The notes under the pieces: generated by a model
Databases searched by the model: none
The model's input: only the letters and a program-made list of their open reading frames with translations
Told to the model about the DNA's origin: nothing
DNA from: Liolophura sinensis
Lineage: Eukaryota > Mollusca > Polyplacophora > Chitonida > Chitonidae
DNA length: 64,000 nucleotides
Assembly: GCF_032854445.1 (NCBI RefSeq)
Contig: NC_088295.1
Location: 91,753,805-91,817,804, forward strand
Reading direction: 5' to 3'
Translations under genes and position numbers: made by a program
Part shown: one piece after another, positions 1 to 13,000 of the stretch
Layout of the letters: every line of letters begins with the position of its first letter
How positions within the stretch are numbered: the stretch's first letter is position 1

Positions 1-635
1 CCACAGGCTAATTCTCCAGTTGCTTTACGTTCACCTTGTAGATGCTATCTTCCTGTCACTTATTGCACCATGTTGCCACTGGCTAATTCTCCAGTTGCTT
101 TACGTTCACCTTGTAGATGCTATCTTTCTGTCACTTATTGCAGCATGTTGCCACTGGCTAATTCTCCAGTTGCTTTACGTTCAACTTGTAGATGCTATCT
201 TCCTGTCACTTATTGCACCATGTTGCCACTGGCTAATTCTCCAGTTGCTTTACGTTCACCTTGTAGATGCTATCTTCCTGTCACTTATTGCACCATGTTG
301 CCACTGGCTAATTCTCCAGTTGCTTTACGTTCACCTTGTAGATGCTATCTTTCTGTCACTTATTGCAGCATGTTGCCACAGGCTAATTCTCCAGTTGCTT
401 TACGTTCAACTTGTAGATGCTGTCTTCCTATCACTTATTGCACCATATTGCCACTGGCTACTTCTCCAGTTGCTTTACGTTCACCTTGTAGATGCTATCT
501 TCCTGTTACTTATTGCAACATGTTGCACAAGCTAATTCTCCAGTTGCTTTACATTCAACTTGTAGATACTGTCTTCCTGCGACTTTTTGCAGCATGTGGC
601 TACAATTCTTCAGCTGCTTCCTCTTCACCTTACTG
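1..635. repeat. 75-bp minisatellite, about 8 copies
   Basis: The unit beginning CTAATTCTCCAGTTGCTTTA recurs every 75 bp (starts at 8, 83, 158 and so on). The first six copies are almost identical and the last two are diverged, ending near 635. The array probably extends left of the window. Because 75 is a multiple of three, several frames stay open across it, for example 20-535 and 70-636 on the + strand. The predicted peptides are simple repeats with no recognisable domain, so I do not call a gene. Confidence 0.95.
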
Positions 636-1390
636 AGATGTGAATATTTTACTTGTCAAGATAAACGCACAGACATTTGGGTTGAAGTTATCAGCTCAAA
701 AGAGGAAGCAGAATCATACTTACGGAAGTTTTAAGAATTTAGTGACAACAATTAAAATAACATGTCTTTTGCATAGGACTCCTCTAGACAATCGATCTGT
801 TGTAACTGGATAGGAACGCGTTTAAACGATTTAGTTGAGGGAAAAGGCCTGCCGACTGCCTTTTGCTGTCCTATATTTATTTTTTTTATTTGATTATTGA
901 TTAACGCCATATACTCAAGAAATTTTCTCTCATATATCCTCCGGCAATCAGTTTCATGGATGGAGGAAGGTGAATTGTTCGGCGTAACACACTAACCTTT
1001 GATGACAAGTTATTTTACACCCGGATTACATGTATGTGTTATCTCAACGCTTGTAGCCAACCATTACAGTACGTCCTCGGCTCCTTGGAACTTCATCAGC
1101 AATTAGTTTGCTTCGGTAGAGGCAACCCGATAAACCCGTACTCAAATGTTGTATATCTTTGTTTATTTATTTTATTTATATTAATCATTCCTTCCATCTT
1201 TCTCTAGATTTTTTCATTTATATTTCAGCGGTTGAGGTAATTGACGAAGAAATATTTCATGTCAAATTAGGCCTAACTAGCTGGAAAGCACGCGTGTAAA
1301 GCCGCAACTATACATACAGCTGATCACTTCATATACACCTGTAGGCGTATAATTCAAACGTGAGACTTTATTGATAATTTCCATGTTGTG
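636..1390. other. non-coding stretch, nothing recognised
   Basis: AT-rich unique sequence with only very short open frames. I see no repeat, domain or RNA gene. Confidence 0.6.
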
Positions 1391-1394
1391 GATC

Positions 1395-1765
1395 GAACAG
1401 CAGCTGATCCACTGGTATGATCCCTGTTGTGTCAGGGAGCTAACCATCACTAAGGGGTTAAGGTGCTTGCTTTTCAATCCCTAGGACGCATGAGGTGGGG
1501 TTCAAACCCGGCCTTGTGTAAGAAATTTGTAGAATCCAGCGTTGATGTCGTGGGATCTAGGTGATCATAAGGTTGACGATGTGGACCACTCGTCCTCCAC
1601 CCATATCGTTGGTATAAGGGGATGGTCCATCAGTATAACTTGGCAAAGGTCTGTGGGTTTCCCCACACATAAAACTGACCGCAGTCTTAAAAGTAACTCA
1701 TTCTTTAGAATGCTTTGTAAGTACAATCCCACATAAACCAGTACATACATTTAAAATAAATGAAT
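1395..1765 (+). mobile_element. tRNA-derived SINE-like element
   Basis: A perfect RNA polymerase III B-box-like motif, GGTTCAAACCC, lies at 1499-1509, about 45 bp after a weak A-box-like stretch. The element continues through a body containing GTGGGTTTCCCC and ends in an AAATAAATGAATAAA tail near 1765. This is the layout of a tRNA-derived SINE. It differs in sequence from the common SINE family seen elsewhere in the window, so it is probably another family. The ends are approximate and no target-site duplication was identified. Confidence 0.6.
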
Positions 1766-2924
1766 AAACATACGTGGACCAAATGAGGAAAAGTTGCAAT
1801 TTAAATCTCCACATGATGAACTTGATCATGGATTGAGTGTATGAGAAATTTTATATACATTTGACGGCCTTGAAACAGGCCTGTTAATTGGCCTTCATCA
1901 CGAAATCATTTACATTATGTGTGATTTTATGGCAAGGATGCGTGGTACAGGGATTATGTGAAAGTGTTTTGCCAACAAAAGTTGTTTCCCCTGTACAGAG
2001 TGACAAACGTGAACAAAACCAGACCCCAAAGCCTATACTCAGCAAAAGCCGATTGGCATATGCATGTTAAAATAAGAACGGCTATTCGATCACTCTGGTA
2101 GACATGTCACGTGTTTTCTATAAAACACCAATGTTTTGGAGAAAACGTTGAAATGATTTACTGCAAAAGGTCGATGTTGTGAAAATGATGCCAGCCTATG
2201 CGTGTATAGTCCCACCATATACATGTAAAACGTTCATGGATAAGACGTCAGCGTTCAAACAAAAACAGCAAGGCGTTTGCACATTAATGTGTGTGTTTTT
2301 ATAAATGCGTCATGAGTCGTTAATATTTGCAGTGTAAGCAATACTGTTTCAGGGAAAGACTAGACGAAATAATGAAAATGGTATGTCTGAAAGCTTTTAA
2401 TACCATAACGGAACGTGGACCAGTTATAACATTTCCATGTGGAAAGATAAATAACTTTTAGACGTCGTGTGAAGTCAGCAATTTCATTCCATTCTGTGTA
2501 CATGCCATGCTTGGGTGTTCAAACGGTAATTAGAAAATAATTAAGCTGACCGATTCTCTTCTTCACATATGCAAGATATATGTATTCCATGTATTGGAAC
2601 GTCCATTTTGGTTGACGGCTGGTATACGAATGTCTGTTTTGACGCTTAGACTCTGTCTCTGAACGCCTGTTTTGGTTGATGTCTATACGAATATCTCTTT
2701 TGACGCCTAGATTTGTTCCGTGGATAAGAAATAAACATGCTGATGTAATGTCAAACACTGAATATCACACTCTGTGCTTACATTTGTAATGTCACTTTGT
2801 AGTATGAAGGCCTCCTGCAAACAGGACTATTGTGTCTTTACTGAGCATTATTCCACAAGGCAAGTCGCCGTTCTGGCCACATTCTGTCCCGGGCAGTATC
2901 CATCACGAACACGCTGACATGTTG
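1766..2924. other. intergenic sequence, no gene recognised
   Basis: Unique AT-rich DNA. All open frames are under 80 codons and none gives a recognisable domain. Confidence 0.5.
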
Positions 2925-3050
2925 AGCGGTATTGCAGCACTGAAGAATACACGTATTTCACTTATTCGACGATGGTCAGCATTATAATGGGAGGAAACGA
3001 GACAGAGCCCGAAAAAAACTCACGACCTTCCCAGACATGACCAGAGACGA
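2925..3050 (-). mobile_element. degenerate SINE tail fragment
   Basis: Reading the minus strand, this stretch resembles the tail of the common SINE of this window (compare 9361-9516). It keeps the segments CAGCATTATAATGGGAGGAA and AACTCACGACCTTCCC on the + strand. It is strongly diverged and lacks the A/T-rich tail, so it is an old copy. Confidence 0.6.
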
Positions 3051-3799
3051 TTGTCAGTGAAGTTAGAGATTCCATACTATTGCATGCTTACGTGAACATA
3101 GGCATAATAATGCTGACTGGCTGACATACCTTGCTCCACAACAGAGTAAGCTTATGTGCAGCTTTCCTTCATATGTTTGAGTTCCAAGGATAACTCTTTG
3201 CAATCATACGCCACAGGTGGCAATACAAATGGTACCCCACAGCTAGCACTAATCCGTTATTATTGACCACTAATTAGTCTTTTGCACCCACACTTTCAGT
3301 TCACACAGCATGCAGAGCTTTTAGCTGCGTAGTCAAAACCCTTTGTCCTAACCCTGGCTTACCGTAGGCGCATGTACATCTTCTTAAAAACTGTACCGGT
3401 ATATGATGGCACTCTGAGAGCGCAGTTCATCTACAAAATGTACAAATACACCTTCATGTACTACGCTGACAAAGAGACAAAAATAAATCGCAACCAAACT
3501 GTAATGGACGGATACTTGTGACCAGCACAAGTTTTGCACAAAGTTTTATCAAAATTCGTGCATATAACGTTTTCCGTAAATTTGATTACTTAGAGTCAGA
3601 CATCTTTTACTGTAGCAATCGTGAAGAATCGTTTGAAATTCCCGAATCTCTATTAAAATGGATCAGCACCAAATATAATGGGTCGCCAAGGCCAAGCTGT
3701 GCACAAAGTGTTATGAAAATATTCCTTCATAATTTCCTTACGACGCCTGGTAATGGTAAAGAATCTATATCCGGATCACCATCAAGCTGTAAAGTACAT

Positions 3800-3887
3800 A
3801 TAATAGAATGACGAAAGTTATGGGAGCTGTAAATTTCCATGTAATAATAGAATGACGAAAGTTATGGGAGCTGTAAATTTCCATGTA
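3800..3887. repeat. 44-bp tandem duplication
   Basis: The segment starting AATAGAATGACGAAAGTTAT at 3802 is repeated exactly from 3846. Only two copies exist and no coding role is apparent. Confidence 0.9.
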
Positions 3888-4113
3888 AGTGTTGTCTTTT
3901 GTGGGCAGGTACTTAAAGGTACGATGAAACCCAGACACTAACAGTATTCCAAATACGGCAATATCATATACACAATTTGTATGATTTGTCCGTCGATCCT
4001 GTATATGCAGGGTACGCCTAATCAAATCTTCTAATATCTACAAATAGGACATTTACTTCTTCTGATATTGTGTATAGGCAGGCGAGATTAATAAACTGTA
4101 CATTTTTTCCCTT

Positions 4114-4295
4114 CGTACATGTACGTTGGAAATGTCGGCCAGCAACCCACGGACTGTTGTGGGTTTCCTCCAAGCTGTGCCCGGTTTCTTCCCACTGTAT
4201 GCCTAATGATGTCCGCCGTCGTACATATATACGCCTAAAGTGAAATATATTCTTGAGTACGGAGTAAAAGTCCAATCAAATAAATAAATACACTT
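4114..4295 (+). mobile_element. 5'-truncated SINE with target-site duplication
   Basis: The tail of the window's common SINE family is present: GTGGGTTTCCTCC, GCCCGGTTTCTTCCCAC, then ATTCTTGAGTACGGAGTAAA and CAAATAAATAAATA. The same 12 bp, ATTTTTTCCCTT, flanks it at 4102-4113 and 4296-4307. That is a clear target-site duplication left by LINE-mediated insertion. Confidence 0.88.
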
Positions 4296-4307
4296 ATTTT
4301 TTCCCTT

Positions 4308-7054
4308 GACTTGAAGAATTTTTTGTGTACGTCCTATATGTTTTTTTGTGTGTCAGTTATATATATGAATCATTTGACAGATTATATCACATTGATAGCA
4401 TACGCCACATGTAGGCCTAGTGTATACATGTCCACTTCATATGTACATGTAGGTCCATGGGATATGTGCACCAAGACCTATATGGCAGAGATTGCATCGT
4501 AGTAGAGCGAAGAGACGCAGTGACGTCGAAGCTGAGCTGATTAGCATTGCTCCTCTGGGATGATTCAGTGTTCAGCCTGTAGAAACCACTTCCCTAGTTT
4601 TAGCATCATCCGATGCCAGGCCGGTCTCAATCGATTGGACCCCGACAAGTCGCCATCTTGAATGTTTTGACATATCGGGTTTTGTGTGTTGGGACGGCTA
4701 AACACTGGGCACACGCTGACACATCTCGCCGGCGATGTCGATTTTCAGGTAATGTGTTAGGATCATTTCATATTGTGGATCAGCAGCACTGCAACACCAG
4801 TTATCAATAGTCTATAAGTCAATAAGAATAATAATATGCCAGACTCTCAGCAATATATGTACGTGTGATGGCAACAACAACAACACCATGTGAAACTTCC
4901 CCGACACTTGCTGTGATGAGCGTGCAGACATCAACAGCTAACTGTGGCTGTCCGAAGTTTGCTTTCTCAATCTCTTTGCTTTCATTATTCTAGCCCAAAT
5001 ATTTAAGGTGTGATCTTTGTGATGTCATCGTGTTTGTGGATGTGACTAGCTGTTTACCGATCATGCTGCCGACAGCTGGGCCATGCAGATCGCTGGGACT
5101 GTCTGGGACGCTTTGCGAGGTCGCTAGCTGTATTTTAATTACTGGCATGAAGTAATAGGTAGGTCTGTATCTTTGTAGGACAGTGGTTACGATTGATTAT
5201 CAGTAGATGCACAGACAGAGGTGTGTAAATTTAAGGTGAACCTCAACCGTGACCACTGGAGTAGGTGATCAATGTGATAAAGATAGCTGTTCACTGGTCA
5301 ACCAGTAGTGAACATGAAGATGTATCACTACCTTAGTTTTGTGAGCCGGTTGCAGCTCCTTAGTGTAGCGTTTATAGGGAGATAAGTGTCAACAGGATGG
5401 GAAAAGAGCATGAAATTGAGCTTCTGATCTCATACTCTACATCTGGGCTAATTGTTGCTTTTGATTGGATAGACATGTTTAAAAAAAATGAGCTTCTTTA
5501 GCAATTGGGCACTCAGGTGTGAAATGAGTTGCCATTGATCATGTCAGATGTGCAGTGTTTGCATCAGTGACCTACAGGTAGCATATACAGATCTATCTGG
5601 CTCATCCAATTGCGCAAGTGTATGTTTAATGTATAAGCTTACATATACATTAATGCATGGGTATGCATGTGATAAGTACCAGTATTGTGCTTGACTACAG
5701 GTGTTGCCAGGCCTAGCTCTGGTCTTATGCGACATCAAATGTCCAGTGAGTATAGTCAGATCTCTTTGTGCTAATCCAACTTGTGTACTTCTGAGACCGG
5801 TGCTGTAGTGCCTTCTATGAAGTGAGTGTCACAGTTACCATGCAGCCTCATTGTAGTATACATGTATACATGTGTGCATTAATGGGATTTTTATCCATGT
5901 GAATATTTGAAATGAGAGTTGGGGTGTAAGACATCCAGGTATAAGGGTAACCTGAAGGTCCTATAATGGTGTATTGCACTGTGCATATGGGCATCCAGCA
6001 CAAGTGAAAGACCAGGTGCTGTGATACTACAGGATATGTCCATACCTGTTCAAGTCATATCAATAGCATTCAATGTTTATCTCCTGTCTTTATTACTGGA
6101 CAAAAGGAGTGGCTTCGCCCAAGTGACCTAGTTTAGGAGAAACAATGTCTCGGCCCTATTTTTTCAAATCTTATTTTGAAATTTGGTATCATATCTGAAG
6201 ATATTTTACATGAAGGCATGTACATTTATATATGTGTCCTTGGGTATTTGTGTACATAAGTAACGCTGTACCATCAGAGAAGAATCAAGCTGTACATGAT
6301 TAAATTCCTCAAAACCCATTGCATGTGATCTTGCTATAAATTCTTGAGTTAGTCCAGGCTTTTATACGAGCAGATTTTCATTGCTAAGCAGAATATGTTA
6401 ACAGTAAGATTACTTGTTGGCCAGTGTATTTAAGCTTGACTCAGGGTTAGGAGATGATGCCAAGAGAGGATGACTGATTTCTCTGTTCTAACTTCAGGCT
6501 GACCTCAGCCTCTGTACTGGATGCAGCCTGTTGTGATTGTGAGACTGACAGCTGTCTTCCATGCCATCCTGGCATCCAGTTTACTGTGTTATAATTTTCA
6601 CTACAGATACAGTACATGTAGACTGTACCAGCTTCTCTTACCAGTACTATTATCAGGAAGGCAAATCTCAGTTTTTGGGAACACTCATGTTAGTGATGCC
6701 AAGCTGTGAGAGGACACCACCAATACAGGGCCTCAGGAACAACAAAAAAAGTGTCAACAAAGCGTACACGTGATACAGAAGTTGATTCCAAAAGGAGGAC
6801 ATCTCTGGGCCGTCTTCAGTGGAGCACATCAGTTGTGACATACATCTGACAGGGCAGGGACTATTTTCTGTTGCAGCACTGAAGATAAAAAAAGTGGTGA
6901 AAGTGTTACCAGTGGACAATGATACATGTGGCTTTGGGAGAAATATTACTGTGGGTCAGTGAAAATAACAAGTGCTTATCCCTTCCCCTTGAGCAGTCAG
7001 TCTACACCACCAGGGACCATTGATTATTCCCGTCCTGGCGGAGCAGCAGTGAGG
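4308..7054. other. DIXDC1: upstream region of Dixin; no coding exon supported
   Basis: No recognisable protein is encoded here. The region may hold untranslated 5' exons or the promoter of the downstream Dixin gene, but I cannot place a transcription start. A longer in-frame start for the first coding exon exists at 6926, directly after an in-frame TGA. Possible acceptor sites lie at 6996 and 7000 after a pyrimidine-rich stretch. Confidence 0.4.
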
Positions 7055-10000
7055 ATGGAGTATGACCCAATCAAGTCCCCAGACTCGTCCATGGACAGCT
7101 CCATGGAGGGCATGTCTCATTCCTGGGTGGAGTGGACAGTAAGTTAAAACTTCCATCAGTAGCTACTTTCATTTATACCTTTCCCATTGCATGCGTTACC
7201 GTGTAGTGTACTCAGACCGTTTGTGTACACGAATGATACATTTATGTACACGTGGTATGATCATGTGAAAACAATTCATATACATATATATATATGTGAT
7301 ATGATAACGTGATAAACAATTCATATACATACATGTATGTGATATGATTATGTGAGAAACAGTTCATATATATACATCTATGTGATATGATTACGTGAGA
7401 AACAATTCATATACATACATGTATGTGATATGATTATGTGAGAAACAGTTCATATATATACATGTATGTGATATGATTATGTGAGAAACAATTCATATAT
7501 ATACATGTATGTGACATGATTACGTGAGAAACAATGCATTTACATACATGTTCATGTATAAAAAAGGATCATTGTACTAAATTGCATGTACACGGAACTA
7601 TTTTTTTCTCACACAGATGACTACGTCTATCCTACGACATGAAAATTTTCATTCTGCACAAATAGGCAGATCACTGTTATGTTTCAGTGTTAAAAACTCA
7701 TTTTAAGTCTCTACTTGTGGTTACCGTCTTGACAAATGGTAAACGATGTACAACTCCTACTGTTATTTCTTATATGTGACTTACATTTTTTATTGAGTCA
7801 TTAATTAAATGGGTGAGGCGTGGGATCTCTGGGGTATGGTGACGGAAGTGGGATCCGTCTGGTATCGTGATGGAAGTGGAGTGAACTTTGTTATTCCCTT
7901 CTTTATAGTTTGAGTGTATCACTTCTCCCATAACCTGGTCAGATCACATTAAATGGTGTGGCAAACAGACATCTCTAAACATTGGATAACTTGAGTTAAG
8001 AAAATGTTCTGGAATGATCAATGAAATTTGTGTTGAATGATCTACCACTGGGCCTTAAGTTACCAGTACCTTTTGCCCGACATGATATTTTCCTCCCAAA
8101 ACTCACCATTTCTCTTTGATCTTACAAGAAAATTTCATATTTATTGGACTTGGTAGGCATTCCTGTTGCCTGTCCATCATAGCTTGCAGCCCTGTTAGTT
8201 TATCCAGGGCTGTCCCTCACTGCAGCCTGTCACCTGACCTAATACGCAGTACAACAAGCCAATTGGATGAGCAAACAAAGCCCGCAAGATCTAACACCTT
8301 CCTCACATTTGTGACATTGGTTGAGCTGGACCTTGCTTGAAAGTGGGCTTGGCCTAGACTTATTTGCATTTTTCACATTGTTTGTTTGTTTGTTTGTTTT
8401 CACATCCTCCTTCTAGTGGCGTAAGCCCAGCTTGAAGTTCTGTGGTATGTGATATAAAATATGGTGGAAGTGGGGGCTTACTGGACTACAAGAAGCATGT
8501 CACTTAACAGTATTAAATACAGAGTACATGTAATTCAAATTAGGTTGTCCCAAATTTTTTCTAAAGGTGTTGTTACTGATACATGTCAGTTTCAAACACT
8601 TTAGTGAAGAATGGATGAATCAGTATACCTTTACGCCACTTCCTTAATGTTTCAGCCATGCTGTATCGAGCATAAGTGAAGAAAATGATCAAATATTCTG
8701 TTGTTTTTTTGTGCTCAGAGTTATCGCTTCAGCTAGATCTAAGATCTGTTTCATAAATCCCAGCTTAGCTCTCAGAAATACATATATCTGTACTCTTGCA
8801 TTACCTTACCTGGAACTTGGTCTGTTTGAGTGTTCTGTCCTCAACATGTCAATGCTGTGCTACAAAAGATGTTTCCTTTAATCCAAAAGTAATTTTGACT
8901 TAATATAATCTAGTTATACGGGAATAATAAAGACTATAATATCATACTTTAATAACACAAATATACCTGGTGCGTTGCCAGAAAGCCAAACATGGCTAAC
9001 AGTCATTTTCGATTCAAGTCGTCTGCATTTGACATCGTGCAGAAGAAAGACGCTTGGATTGATACAAAAAAAATGTAGATCATTAAAATTGTGATTGATA
9101 ACTTACTCAAAAACCTTAACATGTCATATTTGTTTTAATGTAATCATCAATAGGAACTATTTGCAACTTTTGTGAAAAAAGAAGATTATCTTGATTTCGT
9201 AAAGAATAGCCTAGTCCTAGTAATGGAGTCACATGATTCGAAAATGGTGGTTCGCAGAGTTCATATGCTGTTCATGTGGCTCTTACATTTGTCTGAATTG
9301 CGATATTATGGTTTTTAGAATTCCTTCATCATGAGGTGATATGAATTTGGAATTACTTCAGTTTATTAATTTTGATTGTTGTTTTACGCCATACTCAAGA
9401 ATATTTCACTTAAATGACGGCAGCCAGCATTATGGTGGGAGGAAACTGGGCACAGCCCGGAGGAAACTCACGACCATCCACAGGTTGCTGGAAGACCTTC
9501 CCACTTATGGCCACAGGGAATTACTTCAAGGAACTTATTTTTGTAGCGCACAGTACAGTTGACATTTTGAATACACCGTAGGCAACAGAACCAAGTTCCA
9601 GGTTAGTGAAGGTAATGACTCCACGTGATTAACGTGGAATCTATGGGAACATGGCCAACCCTTCCCAGATGCTTGATTACAGCCTACATGTATGTACTTA
9701 TTCATTGTAGCCTGTAAGATGGTGTTATGCAGATACTGCTTATGCTGAGGCTTACTGTTCAATTAACATCCAGTGCTATATACAATGTAGTGTACCTGTC
9801 TATGTTAATAACTTCAAGCTCTAAGTACCAAAGATTACACAGCTCCTTTGTGTCCCAACAACACCGTTGTGCTGAGGGAGGTTCTGTGATTGATGTACGA
9901 TTGCATGTTATATTACCATGTTAATTCCCCTTTCAATATTGGCCCTGGATTAAACGTTAAATTTGGTTATAGTATTGTTACCACTACAGAAAACAACACT

Positions 10001-13000
10001 TGTCATAATACATGTCTACATATAAGATGGGCAAGGTGTGTCTTGACAAGGAAGTTCTGTTAAAATGCTTCTGACGTACAGACAGTTGCACAGAGTTAAC
10101 GACGTACAGACAGTTGCACAGAGTTAACGACATATAGACAGTTGCACAACGTTAACACATAGTGTACTGCTGCATCACGTGTACTTTACATACTTACATA
10201 CATGTACTTGGCTCACTGCCATATTTACCTGGTTGGCTTGTGGGTTAGGTGAGGTAAATAAAATGTCTAATCTTACTGTTTCACACCTACATGTGCAGGT
10301 GGAACAAGACATAATGAAATAAACCAGCTCTAAAGCTAATAAAGTGACGGAGTGTAAAGTTACTCACTATCGGTTCATGTACAAGATTATAATGAAGCCA
10401 ATAGGCTCTGTTTGTGTAGTATTTTTATGTGTAATTTCAGGATTTCCTTGAAGTTCTTTCAATGGTGTACGTGTATAATGAGCTCATATACCTGTATAAT
10501 GAGCTGTATACATCACATACCTGTGTAATGAGCTCATATACCTGTATAATGGGCTGTATACATCACATACATGTATAATGAGCTGTATACATCACATACT
10601 CATGTAATGGGCTGTATACATCACATACCTGTATAATGGGCTGTATACATCACATGTGTATAGTGGGCTGTATACATCACATACGTGTATAATGGGCTGT
10701 ATACATCACATATGTGTATAATGATCTGTATACATCACATACGTGTATAATGAGCTGTATACATCACATACTCATGTAATGGGCTGTATACATCACATAC
10801 CTGTATAATGGGCTGTATACATCACATACCTGTATAGTGGGCTGTATACATCACATACCTGTATAATGGGCTGTATACATCACATACCTGTATAATGAGC
10901 AGTGTACATCACATACCTGTATAATGGGGGCCACATACCTGTATAGTGGGCTGTATACATCACATACCTGTATAGTGGGCTGTATACATCACATACCTGT
11001 ATAATGGGCTGTATACATCACATACCTGTATAATGGGCTGTATACATCACATACTTGTATAATGGGCTGTATACATAACATACTTGTATAATGGGCTGTA
11101 TACACATATCTGTATAATGGGCTGTATACATCACATACCTGTATAATGGGCTGTATACATCACATACCTGTATAGTGGGCTGTATACATCACATACCTGT
11201 ATAGTGGGCTGTATACATCACATACCTGTATAGTTGGTTGTATACATCACATACCTGTATAATGAGCTGTGTACATCACATACCTGTATAATGGGGGTCA
11301 CATACCTGTATAGTGGGCTGTATACATCACATACCTGTATAGTGGGCTGTATACATCACATACCTGTATAATGAGCTGTGTACATCGCATACCTGTATAA
11401 TGGGGGTCACATACCTGTATAGTGGGCTGTATACATCACATACCTGTATAATGAGCTGTGCACATCACATACCTGTACTGTTTAAGCTTCATGTCTACTG
11501 ATAAGGTCTGCTTATATGTACATGTAGTTTTCATATGTGTACTTCAAGCACTTGTGCATGTACATGTAAAATTATTCTGTGAATAGTCAGATGGTGATAT
11601 TGCACAAGTATATACATGTACAATCATATTTGTGAAGGATAGTCTTTATACTCACAAGCTTGCAGGGACATTTGGTTTTCTTGTAGTGCATATACACATG
11701 TACATAAAATGACTTGGTCTTTTCTGAGAAACAAGGAATACGACATACCTCTATATTGTTCAATGTTGTTATCAGCAACTGAAATGACTGAACTATGTGA
11801 TGGTCCTAATAGTCTATAATGAAACCTTGTTTAATAATTTTCATACTGCATTTATTAAGTAACAGTCTGTAAACATCGTCACCTATTTATTTTTCTCAGT
11901 CCTTCTCCCATGCCATTGACTGCAAATGTCGCTTTATGAAAATCATATTCATTCATTCATGCATCTGATGTGCACATAATTACCAGTTTACACTAATCCA
12001 AATTAATGTTATGTGCTAGATTTATTTGAGCACAATGTAAAAACATCAATGAAATTTTCAGAAAGCCGAACTGCTCATTTTATTTGTTCAAATTTATCCA
12101 CATCACAAGTATGTAATTTCACAAAACACATACATGTGATAGACGCATATGTACGTTTACCTCTGTTTCACTGATTGGCATTTCTTCCTGCATTACATTT
12201 ACATGTTGGAATTTTTTGTTTGAAATCTTGTCATTATATTTCCTTATTGACCACCCTCATTACATATCTTGTTACATGGCCTTATTGACCACCTTCATTA
12301 TATATCTTGTTACATTACCTTCAGAGACAGCTTCATGCCTACCTAGCCTGGGTCAATTCCCAGCTGAAGAAGAAGCCAGGCACGCGGCTTGTTGAAGATC
12401 TGCGACACGACATGAAGGATGGAGTGGCTCTGATTAACCTGGTGGAGATTGTAGGTGGGTGGTTTGTGACTTTAGTGAAGATGCAGCTTGTGATGATAGT
12501 GACAGGTTCAGCTTTTGATAGTGATAGGTGCAGCTTTTGAGGATAGTGATAGGTGCAGCTTGTAATGATAGTGATAAGCACAGCTTGTGATGATAGTGAT
12601 AGGTGCAGCTTGTGATGATAGTGTTAGGTGCAGCTTGTGATGATAGTGTTAGGTGCAACTTGTGATGATAGTGTTAGGTGCAGCTTGTGATGATAGTGAC
12701 AGGTTCAGCTTGTGGTGATAGGTGCAGCTTGTGATGATAGTGATATGTGCAGTTTGTGATGATAGTGATAGGTGCAGCTTGTGATGATAGTGACAGGTTC
12801 AGCTTGTGATGATAGTGTTAGGTGCAACTTGTGATGATAGTGTTAGGTGCAACTTGTGATGATAGTGATAGGTGCAGCTTGTGATGATAGTGACAGGTTC
12901 AGCTTGTGGTGATAGGTGCAGCTTGTAATGATAGTGATAAGCACAGCTTGTGATGATAGTGATAGGTGCAGCTTGTGATGATAGTGACAGGTTCAGCTTG

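Noticed and set aside
1-635. Minus-strand microexon in each 75-bp unit (TGACAG / 18 nt / GTGAAC)
   Set aside because: Each unit has an acceptor-like and a donor-like motif 18 nt apart, but both are weak. No neighbouring exon or protein match supports a gene here.
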